Part shown: piece after piece, positions 5,656-6,989 of the stretch | Layout of the letters: every line of letters begins with the position of its first letter | How positions within the stretch are numbered: position 1 is the first letter of the stretch | Assembly: GCA_023481335.1 (NCBI GenBank) | Contig: JAMCWI010000083.1 | Location: 1 to 6,989 of the forward strand | Direction: 5' to 3' | Source: Bacillota bacterium | GTDB lineage: Bacteria; Bacillota; Desulfotomaculia; Desulfotomaculales; Desulfotomaculaceae | DNA: 6,989 nucleotides | Notes under the pieces: generated by a model | Told to the model about the DNA's origin: nothing | What the model saw: only the letters and a program-made list of their open reading frames with translations | The model's database searches: none | Translations under genes and position numbers: made by a program

Positions 5656-6045
5656 ATGTCCTGGAAGTTTGCCGTAATAATAACATTGGCCTTATTTGTC
5701 ATTGCGATCGGCATGGGCGCGTGGATTTCACTGAGTGGCTTTAACAGGATGCTGGCCGAGCCTGTTAGCGCCTGGAACCTTGAGCGGGTGGGGGATACTT
5801 GCAGCCTGAGATTTTTGGGTGAAAACCTGGCGGTAGCTTCCCCTGGCCTGCTGTCAAAGGCTGCAGCCCCGGTTTACGGCTGGATACGGGAAAAACTGAA
5901 CAGCGTATCAGAATCCGGCGTCACGCGGGAGTTTATTCGGGAAGCAACCTCGGCCGGTCAAATCGCAAAAAGGGAAACGGCTGATTGCTGGCTTTTGATA
6001 ACAGATTTTTTTTCTGAAAGATACCGGGTGTGGACTAAACTGTGA
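5656..6045 (+). CDS. Unrecognised single-pass membrane protein (129 aa)
   Basis: ATG at 5656 follows AGGTGA (5646-5651) and the frame ends with TGA at 6043-6045. The N-terminus has one membrane segment (about 5-28, FAVIITLALFVIAIGMGAW), too long and without a clear cleavage site for a simple signal peptide, so the remaining 100 residues probably lie outside the cytoplasm as an anchored domain. That domain is mixed polar and hydrophobic with a helical stretch about 74-107. It has two cysteines (49 and 111) that could form a disulfide. I do not recognise a family. It sits 55 bases after spoIIP and ahead of a strong terminator, so it is probably read with spoIIP and may act in sporulation. That is inferred from position only. 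Confidence 0.7.
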   Translation: MSWKFAVIITLALFVIAIGMGAWISLSGFNRMLAEPVSAWNLERVGDTCSLRFLGENLAVASPGLLSKAAAPVYGWIREKLNSVSESGVTREFIREATSAGQIAKRETADCWLLITDFFSERYRVWTKL

Positions 6046-6062
6046 AAGAAAAGCGGTACTGT

Positions 6063-6086
6063 AACGGGCCTCCGCCCGTTTTTTTT
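6063..6086 (+). terminator. Strong intrinsic terminator of the spoIIP unit
   Basis: AACGGGC (6063-6069), a CTCC loop and GCCCGTT (6074-6080) run into eight T (6079-6086). It begins 18 bases after the stop of the 129-residue protein. Confidence 0.92.
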
Positions 6087-6139
6087 GATGAATTTGGCCT
6101 TAGCCGAGGAGTGTCCCCATACATACCTCTAACATGCCG

Positions 6140-6162
6140 AAGGCGATATAGTCGCCTTTTTT
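6140..6162 (+). terminator. Second intrinsic terminator downstream
   Basis: AAGGCGA (6140-6146), a TATAG loop and TCGCCTT (6152-6158) are followed by T to 6162 (six T in all). It lies 54 bases past the first terminator with no gene between. It either backs up the first or ends a short RNA that starts between them. Confidence 0.8.
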
Positions 6163-6288
6163 GTGTTTTAGGAAAGTATGCCGGAACTTCGGGGCCTGGA
6201 AAAGCAAAATTGTTGAAAAAGTAAGGCTGCCAGACAAAAAATTATTTTCAAACATATCGGTAATTTCTGGGGGAAAATCAGTAGGATT
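6163..6288. other. AT-rich intergenic stretch
   Basis: No ORF with a ribosome binding site, tRNA-like fold or repeat is visible here. It separates the tandem terminators from the promoter of the next gene. Confidence 0.5.
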
Positions 6289-6317
6289 TTGACGCTGGTC
6301 CTAGAAAGTAATATATA
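6289..6317 (+). promoter_or_regulatory. Sigma-A-like promoter of the final gene
   Basis: TTGACG (6289-6294) and TATATA (6312-6317) are separated by exactly 17 bases. TATAAA at 6314-6319 is an alternative -10. It lies after two terminators and about 40 bases before the ATG at 6359, so the last gene is its own transcription unit. Confidence 0.65.
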
Positions 6318-6358
6318 AAGGGTGGTAAAAATTCTCAGACAGAGAGGGTGTTTTCGGG

Positions 6359-6989
6359 ATGGGGCCTTACGCGTGCGGGATAGTTATAATGGTGATCCTC
6401 TGGCTCACTTACCGGGTTCTGGTGGGCTCATGGAACCCCTGGAAGCTGGTTATCGGAGCTGACGGCAAACCCAGTACGTCCAAGCTGCAGTGGTTTCTCT
6501 GGACGATTGTAATCATTTTTGCATACACAGTCATTTTCGCTGCCAGAGTAGAAAAAGGCATTTATGAATCAGTCTCGGAAATACCGGCCAACCTGCTTAT
6601 AGCCATGGGCCTTAGCATCACCACAATGGCGGCGTCCAAGGGCGTTACAGTGGCCTACCTGGCCAGCGGTCGCATTACAAAGAGCAAAGCTGTCAAGGGC
6701 GCTGCCGCCGGCCCCGGCTCGATCATCCAGGACGACTACGGTTTTCCCGACCTCAGTAAGATTCAGATGCTGGCATGGACGGTTATTGCTATCGGGACTT
6801 TCGTGGTCCACGTCGCATACCAGGTAAATTCAGCTTTCCCGCAGCTGCCGGATATAGATGCCTCAATTATGGTGCTGATGGGTTTGGGGCAGGGGGCATA
6901 CCTGGGTAAGAAATTAACTACCACGTCAGTTCCCAGGCTTGCCGGTTTATCGCCTGGCAGCGGTAAGCCCGGGACCCATATCACGCTGA
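6359..6989 (+). CDS. Membrane protein with duplicated helix-pair unit and an IPT/TIG-like C-terminal start (3' end outside window)
   Basis: The frame runs open from ATG 6359 to the window edge (210 residues), behind AGGGTG (6345-6350). Hydrophobic segments lie at about 5-22, 45-63, 77-101, 137-156 and 168-183. Two units resemble each other: DGKPSTSKLQWFLWT (35-49) with DYGFPDLSKIQMLAWT (126-141), and a later MGL at 83-85 with MGL at 174-176, an offset of 91-92 residues. The last residues, PRLAGLSPGSGKPGTHITL (192-210), read like the beginning of an IPT/TIG immunoglobulin-like domain, so an anchored protein with an extracellular domain is likely. I recall similar unnamed bacterial membrane proteins with the SK-Q-WT motif, but I know of no function. 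The absence of a stop in the window means the total length is unknown. Confidence 0.85.
   Translation, partial: MGPYACGIVIMVILWLTYRVLVGSWNPWKLVIGADGKPSTSKLQWFLWTIVIIFAYTVIFAARVEKGIYESVSEIPANLLIAMGLSITTMAASKGVTVAYLASGRITKSKAVKGAAAGPGSIIQDDYGFPDLSKIQMLAWTVIAIGTFVVHVAYQVNSAFPQLPDIDASIMVLMGLGQGAYLGKKLTTTSVPRLAGLSPGSGKPGTHITL

Noticed and set aside
4606..5686. Minus-strand ORFs opposite spoIIP
   Set aside because: The + strand encodes an intact SpoIIP with its catalytic motifs. The antisense products are Pro/Arg-rich low-complexity sequences.
6042..6224. 60-codon ORF after the spoIIP unit
   Set aside because: It runs through two intrinsic terminators and lacks an RBS.
6569..6984. Minus-strand ORFs opposite the last gene
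   Set aside because: The + strand frame is open for 210 codons with an RBS, a promoter and membrane helices. The antisense frames have no such support.

Overview
The window looks like chromosome from an anaerobic, endospore-forming Clostridia member, with a Peptococcaceae-type (Pelotomaculum/Desulfotomaculum-like) lineage as a guess. It carries the end of a Ni-CODH with its poly-cluster ferredoxin, the spore-engulfment hydrolase SpoIIP, strong GGAGGTGA-like ribosome binding sites and T-tailed intrinsic terminators. Coding regions are GC-rich and intergenic regions AT-rich. The species assignment is inference; the gene calls rest on visible motifs.

Layout. (1) 1-1197, + strand: the C-terminal part of carbon monoxide dehydrogenase (cooS), then a 16-cysteine four-[4Fe-4S] ferredoxin (cooF type), closed by a hairpin. 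(2) 1198-1539, + strand: a small AT-richer hypothetical gene with a TTG start whose end overlaps the convergent antiporter gene. (3) 1485-3421, - strand: a two-gene KhtT/KhtU-type K+/H+ antiporter unit (regulator, then transporter, overlapping by 8 bp), preceded by a possible 57-codon ORF. (4) 3449-3645, - strand: a promoter and a structured leader-like stretch ending in a terminator just before that small ORF, which looks like an attenuator or riboswitch. (5) 3705-4064, - strand: rpsT (ribosomal protein S20) with its own promoter and terminator. (6) 4137-6086, + strand: a four-helix YvlD/'phage holin 4_2' membrane protein, spoIIP with a possible sigma-E promoter and a hairpin covering its RBS, an unrecognised single-pass membrane protein and a terminator. 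(7) 6087-6162: a short stretch ending in a second terminator. (8) 6289-6989, + strand: a sigma-A-like promoter and a membrane protein that runs off the window. Its two halves repeat each other and it enters an IPT/TIG-like segment at the edge.

How the parts work together: cooS-cooF form a CO-oxidising (or CO2-reducing) electron-transfer pair. khtTU would handle K+/H+ homeostasis. spoIIP and perhaps the membrane proteins around it belong to sporulation. The most interesting non-coding signals are the leader upstream of the khtTU region, with mutually exclusive pairings, and the spoIIP start region, where read-through RNA would hide the RBS while a transcript from the candidate sigma-E promoter would not.
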